A stretch of 64,000 nucleotides of DNA from Dyella sp. C11. Its GTDB lineage: Bacteria > Pseudomonadota > Gammaproteobacteria > Xanthomonadales > Rhodanobacteraceae. The stretch spans positions 1-64,000 of the forward strand of contig NZ_QAVX01000013.1 in NCBI RefSeq assembly GCF_003121485.1, read 5' to 3'. Positions within the stretch are counted from its first letter, which is position 1. The number at the start of each line of letters is the position of its first letter. Below are positions 54,301 through 61,288 of this stretch, one piece after another. Below the pieces are notes generated by a model that was not told where the DNA came from, searched no databases, and saw only the letters and a list, made by a program, of their open reading frames with translations. Made by a program: the position numbers and the translations under genes.

Positions 54301-54514
54301 CTGGGGCTTGCAAGGCATGCATGAGCGCGCCACGACCCTCCGTGCACGCCTTACCTTTTCCAGTCGGCCGGGCATCGGCACCGCGGTTGAGCTGCTGGTG
54401 CCGGCAGACATCGCCTTTCGTGATGCACCAGGGCCATGGCGTCGATGGCGCGAACTCGTGGGTATGATGTTCACCGGCCGCCGGGTACGTTCACTTGACC
54501 GCGATGAGGCATGA
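51389..54514 (+). CDS. Two-component sensor kinase with beta-propeller and Y_Y_Y domains
   Basis: This encodes 1041 residues. A signal/TM segment (about 20-40) is followed by a periplasmic propeller of WIGT/WVGT-type blades (about 50-640), a Y_Y_Y domain (about 674-770), TM (about 770-790), HisKA_3 with H816 in RIARELHDTF and a HATPase (DDGTGFD, GLQGMHER). This is the NarL-pair type of kinase; similar propeller kinases sense carbohydrates or envelope signals. GTG 51389 is chosen because GGGAGG lies 8 bases upstream; an ATG at 51451 is also possible. The cognate regulator overlaps by 11 bp. Confidence 0.88.
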   Translation: MVYREASTSRLHLRRSSGLCWMVALVLFAWLGAASITHAVDAGRLLSQYGHTGWRLQDGELPAPAYPMTQTADGYLWIGTQAGVVRYDGARFVPLDTLTESRLASPFVVALLAARDGSLWIGTQAGLSRWKDGKLTDYAGIDTPVLSLAQGDDGRVWLLTLSKEAKPLCEVAGAGVICHGKQDGLNAAGICCDRMITDGKGTFWMGTDTALVQWREHAQSKTYPIEAKIKAGTPGSLILAREPTGEIWAGLPMTGPGLGLQQLVGEQWRSFQASALSGSDLAVQSMYRDRSGALWVGTIDRGIYRIASGHVDHFATKDGLTSDSIYSFFEDREGNMWVSTSAGIDRFRDFKVWTYTTREGLGVDEVDSVLATRDGRIWAGTASSLDVLDHGEIHSLRSGKELPGTQVTALFEDSAQRVWVGIDEGLWIYADGKFTAVTDGGGKPLKGMAFAMAQDGDGDVWAVMRGHPSRVVRIHDGQAVQSLAPPEFPSARSMASDAAGHIWLGLQHGDLVQLGATGPRVTTGLNTTVFDIAVAKDGLVAGGTAKGLIVFKDGLLRVLSAKDGLPCDAIHGVVDGEDGALWLAMPCGLVRVGLADIGDALHHPTHAVSANVIDVLDGMHPGAAPFQKKMARAPDGSLWLANGVALQSFEPHAASATSASLPVHVEGLVADRNHYPLAEGLSLPPLTHDVQLDYTATALAVPQHVRFRYRLDGREKTWIDAGQRRQAFYTDLPPGAYRFRVAASLDGHAWEEAAPLAFTVKPAFYQTSLFMLLVVALMALSLWMLFAWRLVHVKTQMRTLFDERHAERERIARELHDTFLQAVQGLMLRFQSAMERIPPTEPARELMEQALDHADEVIIEGRDRVTTLRMGEPKAANLEDAIRQAGEDGARDTATAFRLTVEGARRPLDRAVREEILRLSKEAIANAFAHARASHIDVNVTYGRRHLTLSVVDDGTGFDVDMLSGSSPVGHWGLQGMHERATTLRARLTFSSRPGIGTAVELLVPADIAFRDAPGPWRRWRELVGMMFTGRRVRSLDRDEA

Positions 54515-55157
54515 CGTGTCAAAGCCGCTCGGCAACCCAGGCGTGATCACCGTGCTCGTGGTCGACGATCACCCGCTGTTGCGCGACGGCGTGGCCTTTG
54601 CGCTGTCCGGGGAGACGGACATGCGCATTGTTGCGAATGCCGCCGATGGCCGGTCGGCCATTGATGCCTTTCGCGAGCATCGCCCTGACGTCACCCTGAT
54701 GGATCTGCAATTGCCTGACATGAGTGGCATCGACGCCATGTGTGCGATCCGCGCGGAATTTCCGGGTGCATGCATTCTTGTTTTGACGACTTACCGGGGC
54801 GACGTTCAGGTCACCAATGCCATCAGGCAGGGTGCCAGCGGATTTCTGCTCAAGGCTTCGCTGAGAAAGGAATTGCGCGATGCCATCAGGGCAGTCAGGG
54901 CAGGGCGCCGCGTCATGTCTCCCGCTGCGGCGTCGGACCTGGTCGAGTACATGGGCGGGGACATGCTCTCCGAACGGGAACTGCAGGTCCTGACTCGCGT
55001 GGCTCAAGGCTTGAGCAACAAGAAGATTGGTACCGAGCTGGGTGTGAGCGAAGACACCATCAAGTCGCACATGAAGAGCATCCTCTCCAAGCTGGACGCC
55101 AGCGACCGCACCCACGCCGTGGTGACCGCAGTAAGGCGCGGCATTATCCAGCTATAG
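54504..55157 (+). CDS. NarL/FixJ-family response regulator
   Basis: This encodes 217 residues. The receiver has D21-D22, phosphoacceptor D67 in TLMDLQLPDMSG and Lys in FLLKAS; a LuxR-type HTH lies at about 150-210 (LSERELQVL, VSEDTIKSH). It should be phosphorylated by the propeller kinase, whose gene it overlaps. The ATG at 54504 is preferred; TTG 54495 and GTG 54516 are alternatives. The sia-like operon starts 107 bp downstream and may be a target or a read-through unit. Confidence 0.92.
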   Translation: MRHDVSKPLGNPGVITVLVVDDHPLLRDGVAFALSGETDMRIVANAADGRSAIDAFREHRPDVTLMDLQLPDMSGIDAMCAIRAEFPGACILVLTTYRGDVQVTNAIRQGASGFLLKASLRKELRDAIRAVRAGRRVMSPAAASDLVEYMGGDMLSERELQVLTRVAQGLSNKKIGTELGVSEDTIKSHMKSILSKLDASDRTHAVVTAVRRGIIQL

Positions 55158-55263
55158 CAGGCTGCTTCTTGCCGTGTTGCGCTTTTCAGCCAGCATCGCG
55201 CTGCGCGGCCTGTCATCAATTCGTCATCAAACCTTTTGATGCTATTTGCAGCAAGGGGGCGGA

Positions 55264-56505
55264 ATGGCGACTTCATCACACATCACTCCGATCATTCGGG
55301 GTTACGGGCCAGCTGAGATGCAGTGCGCCGCAATCCTCTGCCGCCCGGTACCCACGGTCGCCTCGTCGGACACCAACGCGACCGTACGCGACCTGTTCGA
55401 CCAGCATCGGGAGTTGATCAGCCTCCCGGTGGTCGATGGCACGCGCGTGCGCGGGCTTATCAAGCGGCACACGTTCCAGTCCGAAATGGCCAAGCCATTC
55501 CGGCAGGAGCTGCATGAACACAAGAGCTGCGTGGCCTTCATGGACCTGCAGCCGCTGATCATCGAAGCGGATACATCGATTGAGCGCACGGCAAAACTGG
55601 TAGCCGACAGCCAGACAAATGCGCTCGCCGACGGATTCCTCGTGGTACGCGACAACGAATTCCTCGGCATCGGCTTCGGCCTGGACCTCATGGGCAGGGT
55701 CGCCGACCTGCAGGAGGCCAAGAATCGCCAGATCATGCAAAGCATCGACTACGCGAGCGTCATTCAGCGCGCGATGCTGCAGACCTCGCAGGAAGTCCTG
55801 AAGGCGGAGCTGCCGGATTCGGCGATTGTGTGGCAGCCGCGAGATACGGTCGGCGGGGATTTTTTCCAGTGTGCCAAATTCGACCATGGTGTCTTCATTG
55901 CGATGGCGGACTGCACCGGGCATGGCGTGCCCGGCGCCTTCATGACGCTGATCTCCTCGTCGTGGCTGGCCCAGGCGCTGGAGCGCGACGGGCCGGCCGA
56001 TCCCGCTCAGTTGCTCGGCACGCTTAACCACAAGATCAAGCAATCACTTGGACAGATCGGCTCGCGGACTGTGGGCGAACAATCCGACGATGGACTGGAT
56101 GCCTTGTTCATGTGGGTCAATCTCAGGGACCGCCTGGTGACCTATGCGGGTGCACGCATGCCACTGCATGTGCTTTCGGCGGGGGCGGCGACGGCCGCCA
56201 CGCACGAAACGGATCGGGTCGGCGTCGGTTACGTCGCCACGCCTATCGACCATCGTTGGATGAACCGCACATTGCCGCTGCAGCAGGGCGACCTGTTGTA
56301 TGCAGCCACTGATGGCCTGACCGACCAGATCGGCGGCCCCCGAAACATAAGCTTCGGCAAGCGTCGCCTGCGCCAGCTGCTGCACGATGGCCGTGACATG
56401 CCGGCGCCTGCACAGGCAGCCGCGATCATGCAGGCGCATGTCGAGTATCAGGGGCAACATCGACGTCGTGACGACGTTTCCCTTATCTGCCTGCGAGTAC
56501 CCTGA
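55264..56505 (+). CDS. SiaA-like PP2C/SpoIIE phosphatase with N-terminal CBS-type domains
   Basis: This encodes 413 residues with no membrane segment. A CBS-type pair lies at about 25-145 (LPVVDGTRVRGLIKRHTF and FLVVRDNEFLGIGF). A linker helix and the SpoIIE/PP2C domain follow, with metal residues D199 in VGGDFF, D216 in DCTGHGVPG and a C-terminal RRDDVSLICL. In P. aeruginosa SiaA removes phosphate from SiaC. SiaA there is a membrane protein with HAMP; this one has a soluble sensor, which would respond to a nucleotide or similar small ligand. AGGGGGCGGA lies before the ATG. Confidence 0.85.
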   Translation: MATSSHITPIIRGYGPAEMQCAAILCRPVPTVASSDTNATVRDLFDQHRELISLPVVDGTRVRGLIKRHTFQSEMAKPFRQELHEHKSCVAFMDLQPLIIEADTSIERTAKLVADSQTNALADGFLVVRDNEFLGIGFGLDLMGRVADLQEAKNRQIMQSIDYASVIQRAMLQTSQEVLKAELPDSAIVWQPRDTVGGDFFQCAKFDHGVFIAMADCTGHGVPGAFMTLISSSWLAQALERDGPADPAQLLGTLNHKIKQSLGQIGSRTVGEQSDDGLDALFMWVNLRDRLVTYAGARMPLHVLSAGAATAATHETDRVGVGYVATPIDHRWMNRTLPLQQGDLLYAATDGLTDQIGGPRNISFGKRRLRQLLHDGRDMPAPAQAAAIMQAHVEYQGQHRRRDDVSLICLRVP

Positions 56506-56513
56506 GAAACCAC

Positions 56514-57068
56514 ATGAACCATTCCGAGTACCGCATATTTTCGGACTTTGTCAAAGAGCGAAAGATCGTCTTCTACTACTACGGCTACTTCTCCCAGACC
56601 ATCGTTTCCGCCATGGCTGAAACGATCAAGTTGAGCATGAAGCAGGCGGACACCACCGCCGCGGTCAAGCGCAAGCTTTTTTCGTGTTTTGTGGAGATGG
56701 CCCAGAACATCATTCACTATTCGTCCGAGGCGCTCACTCCGGTGACGCAGGACGATGCTGAAGTCCGCCAGGGTTCGGTCTGCATCGGCCAAACCGAGGA
56801 TCGCTTCTACCTGATGTGTTCCAATCGCGTGGCCGCCCATGACATCGGACCGTTGCGTGAAAAGCTCGAACCGCTCAAGACCATGACGCTGGAAGAGATC
56901 AAGCGCGCCTACCAGGACACGCTGCGCGCGGAGCAGCCGGAGGGGAGCAAAGGGGCGGGCCTCGGGTTCCTCACGGTCGCACGCGATGCCAGCAAGCCGC
57001 TGGAATTCGAGTTCGCACCCCTCGAAAATCACGATGACATGATTTTCTATCTAAAAGTGACTGTCTGA
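56514..57068 (+). CDS. SiaB-family protein kinase
   Basis: This encodes 184 residues. It has the SiaB/DUF6272 pattern: a helical N-terminus with FYYYGYFSQTIVSAM, an N box in CFVEMAQNIIHYS and a Gly lid GSKGAGLGF. In P. aeruginosa SiaB is an unusual kinase that phosphorylates SiaC on threonine. It lies 8 bp after the phosphatase gene and 1 bp before the SiaC-like gene; the tight spacing implies one regulatory circuit. Confidence 0.88.
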   Translation: MNHSEYRIFSDFVKERKIVFYYYGYFSQTIVSAMAETIKLSMKQADTTAAVKRKLFSCFVEMAQNIIHYSSEALTPVTQDDAEVRQGSVCIGQTEDRFYLMCSNRVAAHDIGPLREKLEPLKTMTLEEIKRAYQDTLRAEQPEGSKGAGLGFLTVARDASKPLEFEFAPLENHDDMIFYLKVTV

Positions 57069-57069
57069 C

Positions 57070-57474
57070 ATGAGCAATGCAACGATGGAAAATCTGTACC
57101 TTGCGGCAACGGCGGACTCCCCCGAGGTCGACTTTCGCTTCGATACGAACGAACTCACCCTGAAGGGCGAGTCGTATCCGGAGAACGCCGCTGCGTTCTA
57201 TGGCAGCATCATCAAGCAGCTGCATGACTATCTGGCCAGCTGCGACGAAGGCACCACGATCTCGGTGAACGTTGCGCTGATCTACTTCAACAGCTCCAGC
57301 ACCAAGATGCTGTTCGCTTTCTTCGATGCACTGAACAGTGCGGCCGAACGTGGCGTGCATGTCGTGCTGAACTGGCATTACGACCCGGAGGACGACACCA
57401 TCGCGGACTTCGGCAGTGAGTTGCGTGACGATTTCAGTGCGCTCGAATTCCGTGACTTGCCAACTTCCGAGTGA
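57070..57474 (+). CDS. SiaC-family regulatory phosphoprotein (DUF1987)
   Basis: This encodes 134 residues, a STAS-like alpha/beta protein. The loop YFNSSSTKM holds the phosphoacceptor; P. aeruginosa SiaC uses Thr68 in a matching N-T-S-S loop, so S75 is the expected site, with neighbours S76-T78 possible. Unphosphorylated SiaC binds and activates the diguanylate cyclase SiaD. Its stop overlaps the next start (TGATG), giving coupled translation with its target. Confidence 0.9.
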   Translation: MSNATMENLYLAATADSPEVDFRFDTNELTLKGESYPENAAAFYGSIIKQLHDYLASCDEGTTISVNVALIYFNSSSTKMLFAFFDALNSAAERGVHVVLNWHYDPEDDTIADFGSELRDDFSALEFRDLPTSE

Positions 57475-58178
57475 TGGGCGAGCACGATCTCTTTGAAGCC
57501 GAAGAACTGGCGCTGCGTGCTGCCGCAGACACGCATGCCCTGGAATCGCTCGATGCCAAGAGCTATCGCGATGCACTGGGTACGCTCATTACCCGGTTTC
57601 GTCGGCTGGTGCGCGAAACCCGGCGCGTCATCATGCATAGCGACCGGCAGGAGCGCGAACTCAACGCACTCAACGCCAGGTTGACCCAGCTCGCCGCCGA
57701 GCTCGACCACAAGGCGAGGCACGACTCTTTGACCGGTGCCTTCAATCGGCGAGCTGTCATCGAACTCGTCGAGGCGCACCTGCGCAGCGATGGGATTGCA
57801 CTGATCGTGCTGGATATCGATCATTTCAAGCGCATCAATGATGAGCATGGGCATCCGGCCGGCGACGCGGTCATCGTGGAACTGGTTGCGCGTTTGCGGA
57901 ACATCACGCCTGAGCCTGTTGAGATCGGCCGCGTCGGCGGCGAAGAGTTCACCGTGGTGTTGCCGCGCATGGAGCTGCATGCCGCTGCTGCACTGGCAGA
58001 GCGCATGCGTGCACAAGTGGCTGCAACGCCGTTCGACGCGCCCGTCGGCCGCATCGTAACGGCGAGCTTCGGGGTCAGCTTTACGCCCGGTGGCGGTACG
58101 TTCACTGAAGCGTATTGCAGCGCAGACGCCGCCCTGTACGAAGCAAAACGCAGCGGCAGGAATTCCGTCGCTTTTTGA
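57474..58178 (+). CDS. SiaD-like diguanylate cyclase
   Basis: This encodes 234 residues. An N-terminal helical region (about 1-80) with a coiled coil suits SiaC binding. The GGDEF domain follows with the active site GGEEF at 155-159. It makes cyclic di-GMP, which promotes biofilm and aggregation. There is no RxxD product-inhibition site five residues before the GGEEF motif, so feedback control would have to come from SiaC. The ATG at 57474 overlaps the siaC-like stop; a GTG at 57471 is less likely. Confidence 0.9.
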   Translation: MGEHDLFEAEELALRAAADTHALESLDAKSYRDALGTLITRFRRLVRETRRVIMHSDRQERELNALNARLTQLAAELDHKARHDSLTGAFNRRAVIELVEAHLRSDGIALIVLDIDHFKRINDEHGHPAGDAVIVELVARLRNITPEPVEIGRVGGEEFTVVLPRMELHAAAALAERMRAQVAATPFDAPVGRIVTASFGVSFTPGGGTFTEAYCSADAALYEAKRSGRNSVAF

Positions 58179-58343
58179 GGCGGCCGCCGGGCGAATCTTT
58201 CGGGGTGGACGGCGGGTGGCGATAGCGCGCACCTGATGAATGGAACGCCGTTGGTATTTGTGCGTCCCAGGGACTGCTCGGACACGAGCGCCAGCAACGT
58301 GTGCGTCAGGCGCGAGGCGCATCCCACAAAAAAGGTAGAGGCG

Positions 58344-58658
58344 ATGAACTGCTTTGCGTGCAACAGGTCCGGCGAGACTCTTCGCGAGCCGTCGATCGAG
58401 GACATGGCCGCCTTGCTTGAATCGCTTCGTCTCGCCAGCAATGAACACCCCGATGTGTCACTGACCCATGAATCCGGGTGGTCCATCAGTGCCTTCCGAT
58501 CGGGCATTGTCTGGCTCGAAAACATCGAGACGGGAGATGGTCCGTGGCACATGCGCGGCTTGTCGTTCGTCAGCATGTTGGAACTTTGGGTAAAGCTGGC
58601 CGAGGGACACATCGAGAGCCTGCTAAGCCTGGCATGGGTGCCTGGATACGCGGGATAG
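58344..58658 (+). CDS. Hypothetical protein after the sia-like operon
   Basis: This encodes 104 residues, starting MNCFACNRSGETLREPSIED. A short CxxC (FACN) opens it, followed by an alpha/beta sequence with many Trp and Leu residues. It looks like a real globular protein, but no family is recognised. GTAGAGG lies before the ATG at 58344; an earlier ATG at 58236 gives poor sequence. Its distance of 165 bp from the cyclase gene makes operon membership unsure. Confidence 0.5.
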   Translation: MNCFACNRSGETLREPSIEDMAALLESLRLASNEHPDVSLTHESGWSISAFRSGIVWLENIETGDGPWHMRGLSFVSMLELWVKLAEGHIESLLSLAWVPGYAG

Positions 58659-58823
58659 CCCTGTTCGCCGACATCGGGGCGGAGCGCCTGGCCCGGCCTA
58701 TTGCAGTGAATCAAGTGTCTTGCGGGCTTCGTGAGGTCGCCTTGTTAGAGGGCTTTTCGGCAGGTGTTTTCGGTGATGTTATCGGGCGGTGCCTGCGACT
58801 TTGCGTGGTTGCTCCGGCGTCGT

Positions 58824-59438
58824 TCAAGAGGTCGGATTACCGGTTTTCCATGCGATGTAGTCCGATGGCGTATCAATATCCGTGAATGCCGCAGGTAGCG
58901 TGAAGCCATCGACCATGTCTGCATGGTGCTCCAGGAGGTGCCGGGCGCCAGCGTGGCCATCCAGTGCGATGAGTTCGTCTCGATAGCGCTGCGGAAAGAT
59001 GCACGGCGGCCCGAGGGTTTCCTCGTTCGCGCAGGCAACGATGCGGTCGGGAGCCTGGGTGTGCGCAGCGATCATCGCCTGCAAATCAGCGACGCGTATG
59101 CCTGGCTGATCCCCCAGAAGGACCATGATCGAGTCCAGCGTCGGCTCAATTGAAACGATCGCGCGAACACCGATGGACAGCGAGCTGCCCATGCCGGTGA
59201 TCCACGATGGATTGGCAGCCACGTGTACGCCGAGACCATCCAGGGCGGCAGTGACACGATTGCCCTCAAAGCCGATGACGACCATTACTGTTGTCAGGCC
59301 GGCCCCCATGGCTCGCCTGGCAATCGACCGCACCATGGGCTCGCCATCGATATCCAGCAACTGTTTCGGGCTGCCAAAGCGTGTGCTGCTTCCTGCCGCG
59401 AGAATGACGGCGCCAAGACGGACGGGCGGCGACGTCAT
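58824..59438 (-). CDS. MocA-like molybdenum-cofactor nucleotidyltransferase
   Basis: This encodes 204 residues. The nucleotide-binding start AVILAAGSSTRFGSPKQLL is diagnostic of the NTP_transf_3/MobA-MocA group, with the metal Asp in VLLGDQPG. MocA joins CMP to molybdopterin for the xanthine-dehydrogenase family of enzymes. It overlaps the XdhC-like gene as ATGA and serves the Mo enzyme encoded divergently. Confidence 0.9.
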   Translation of the reverse strand: MTSPPVRLGAVILAAGSSTRFGSPKQLLDIDGEPMVRSIARRAMGAGLTTVMVVIGFEGNRVTAALDGLGVHVAANPSWITGMGSSLSIGVRAIVSIEPTLDSIMVLLGDQPGIRVADLQAMIAAHTQAPDRIVACANEETLGPPCIFPQRYRDELIALDGHAGARHLLEHHADMVDGFTLPAAFTDIDTPSDYIAWKTGNPTS

Positions 59439-60529
59439 GGATGGATGGCGTTTCGCGAATGAACCAGCGGGCCACCCATCCTTTTGTTGCGCACGGCAAG
59501 GATTTCCGCGGCGATGGCCAAGGCTATCTCCTGTGGCGTCTCGGACCCCACATCAAGACCTGCCGGAGCGTGCACTCGTGCCTCTTCTCCGGGAAGCGCG
59601 GAAAGAATGGCCTGTGCGCGACTCCGTGAGCCAATCACGCCTATGTAGTTTGCCGACGATTTGACGACGGCATTCACGTACGCGATGTCGCGATCCAGGC
59701 GGTGCGTCATCACAACCACTGAGGTCAGGGAATCCAGTGGAACGCTGGACAGCAGCATGTCGGGTGTCGCCGACATGAAGCGCGCACCTGCATGCGCGAC
59801 CTCGGTCGCGCTGGATGGATTTACCAGCGTCGTCCGCCAGCCCAGCTGCATGGAAAGCTGGACCAGCGCACTGGCGCCAATGCCATCACCGATGACGACA
59901 AGTGCGTGTGGCGGCTGCAGGTATTCCAGCAGCACGTCTCGGCGATGCCCTTCGAGTTCCACTTGCTGGGCGACTGCCGCGGTTGACGTGCCCGCCGAAA
60001 GAAGCGTCGACAGGATCTGCCGCTCGACCGTGCTGCGTCCGATATTGGTCCAGGTCTTTCCACCGCCATGAACAAGGCGGCGTGGTCGTTCCGATGCCAG
60101 GCCGCCATCGGCAGTGAATAACGAAGCCATGGCGCCTTGCGTGCGTCGGGATCGAAGTTCCTCGATGGCGTAGAGGAATGCAATGTCATCAGGGCGGCGC
60201 CAGGGCTCGATGAGTACCTCAAGCTCACCGCCGCAGCCCGTTTCAAGCATCACATCAAAGTTGCTTTCCCGGCCGTAGTTGATGACTGCCGGCTCATCGC
60301 ACGCCATGGCCTGTTGCGAGCGCAGGACGATGTCGCGCTGGGGGCAGCCACCGGAGAGTTCGCAGACCAATCGGCCGTCCTGGTGCACGAGCATGCTTGC
60401 GCCTGCCCGTCGAAAGGTCGAGCCGGTCGTGCGGGTAATGGTGATCAGCGCCGCCTCGGCGGTTTCGCCAGAGAGATTCAATGCCAGGGCGGCATGGAAT
60501 AGGGGGTCGAATTCCTGGGCGACGTTCAT
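59435..60529 (-). CDS. XdhC/CoxI-family molybdenum-enzyme maturation protein
   Basis: This encodes 364 residues. The N-terminal CoxI domain shows GSTFRRAGASMLVHQDG and ELSGGCPQRDI with the Cys that binds cofactor in relatives; a Rossmann-like XdhC domain follows (ALVVIGDGIGASAL, MTHRLDRD, YIGVIGSRSR). XdhC inserts sulfurated molybdenum cofactor into the enzyme. The ATG at 60529 gives MNVAQEFDPL; the longer frame to 60610 is not typical. It is divergent by 241 bp from the [2Fe-2S] subunit gene. Confidence 0.9.
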   Translation of the reverse strand: MNVAQEFDPLFHAALALNLSGETAEAALITITRTTGSTFRRAGASMLVHQDGRLVCELSGGCPQRDIVLRSQQAMACDEPAVINYGRESNFDVMLETGCGGELEVLIEPWRRPDDIAFLYAIEELRSRRTQGAMASLFTADGGLASERPRRLVHGGGKTWTNIGRSTVERQILSTLLSAGTSTAAVAQQVELEGHRRDVLLEYLQPPHALVVIGDGIGASALVQLSMQLGWRTTLVNPSSATEVAHAGARFMSATPDMLLSSVPLDSLTSVVVMTHRLDRDIAYVNAVVKSSANYIGVIGSRSRAQAILSALPGEEARVHAPAGLDVGSETPQEIALAIAAEILAVRNKRMGGPLVHSRNAIHP

Positions 60530-60770
60530 GCGCACAGTCGGCCACGGATCACGTCTATGCGTCGTTAATTCAGGCCTCGCTTTTTGATCTGCGCAAAGCG
60601 TTTCATGCAAAAAGGAGCATATCCGGCAACTTCAGGGCCACCCCTTCACCTCTCTTTTCGCCGGCCCAGAGGAAGATTTCCCTCGTTCCTTGGGTCGCCG
60701 CGGGGCCTGTGCTCCGGGCTGCAGCCACGACCGCTTCGCTCCACTTGCCTGATTCGCCGGGGAGAACTCG

Positions 60771-61250
60771 ATGATCGTCCTTTCCATCAATGGCCAGGAC
60801 ACGCCTGTGGATGTCCCCGATGACATGCCACTGTTGTGGGTGCTGCGTGACGTGCTGGGGCTCTATGGCACCAAGTTCGGCTGCGGCATGGCCCAGTGCG
60901 GCGCCTGCACCGTGCACCTGGACGATCAGCCGGTGCGTTCGTGCGTGCTTCCCGTTGCCGGCGCGGCGGGCAAGAAGATCGTCACCATCGAAGGGCTCAG
61001 CACTACCGATCTGGGCAAGCGCGTGCAGCAGGCCTGGCTGGGCATCGAAGTGGCGCAGTGCGGCTACTGCCAGACGGGACAGATCATGTCAGCGGCCGCG
61101 TTGCTGGCGCAAAAACCTGCGCCCACCGACGAGGACATCGACACCGCCATGGCCGGCAACCTTTGTCGTTGCGGCACGTACGTGCGCATTCGCGCGGCGA
61201 TCAAGCAGGCGGCCACTGGTCATGCCGAGTTGCCACAGACCACCGCCTGA
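60771..61250 (+). CDS. [2Fe-2S] subunit of a xanthine-dehydrogenase-family molybdenum hydroxylase
   Basis: This encodes 159 residues. A plant-type [2Fe-2S] site has C38, C43, C46 and C58; a second cluster in the helical half has C97, C100, C132 and C134. It passes electrons from the molybdenum site. The length and two-domain form match IorA/CoxS-like subunits. GGGGAG lies before the ATG. The molybdopterin subunit follows 38 bp on. Confidence 0.95.
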   Translation: MIVLSINGQDTPVDVPDDMPLLWVLRDVLGLYGTKFGCGMAQCGACTVHLDDQPVRSCVLPVAGAAGKKIVTIEGLSTTDLGKRVQQAWLGIEVAQCGYCQTGQIMSAAALLAQKPAPTDEDIDTAMAGNLCRCGTYVRIRAAIKQAATGHAELPQTTA

Positions 61251-61288
61251 CAGCAGCTGCAGGCAACACCGCCACCGGGGAGTCGATC

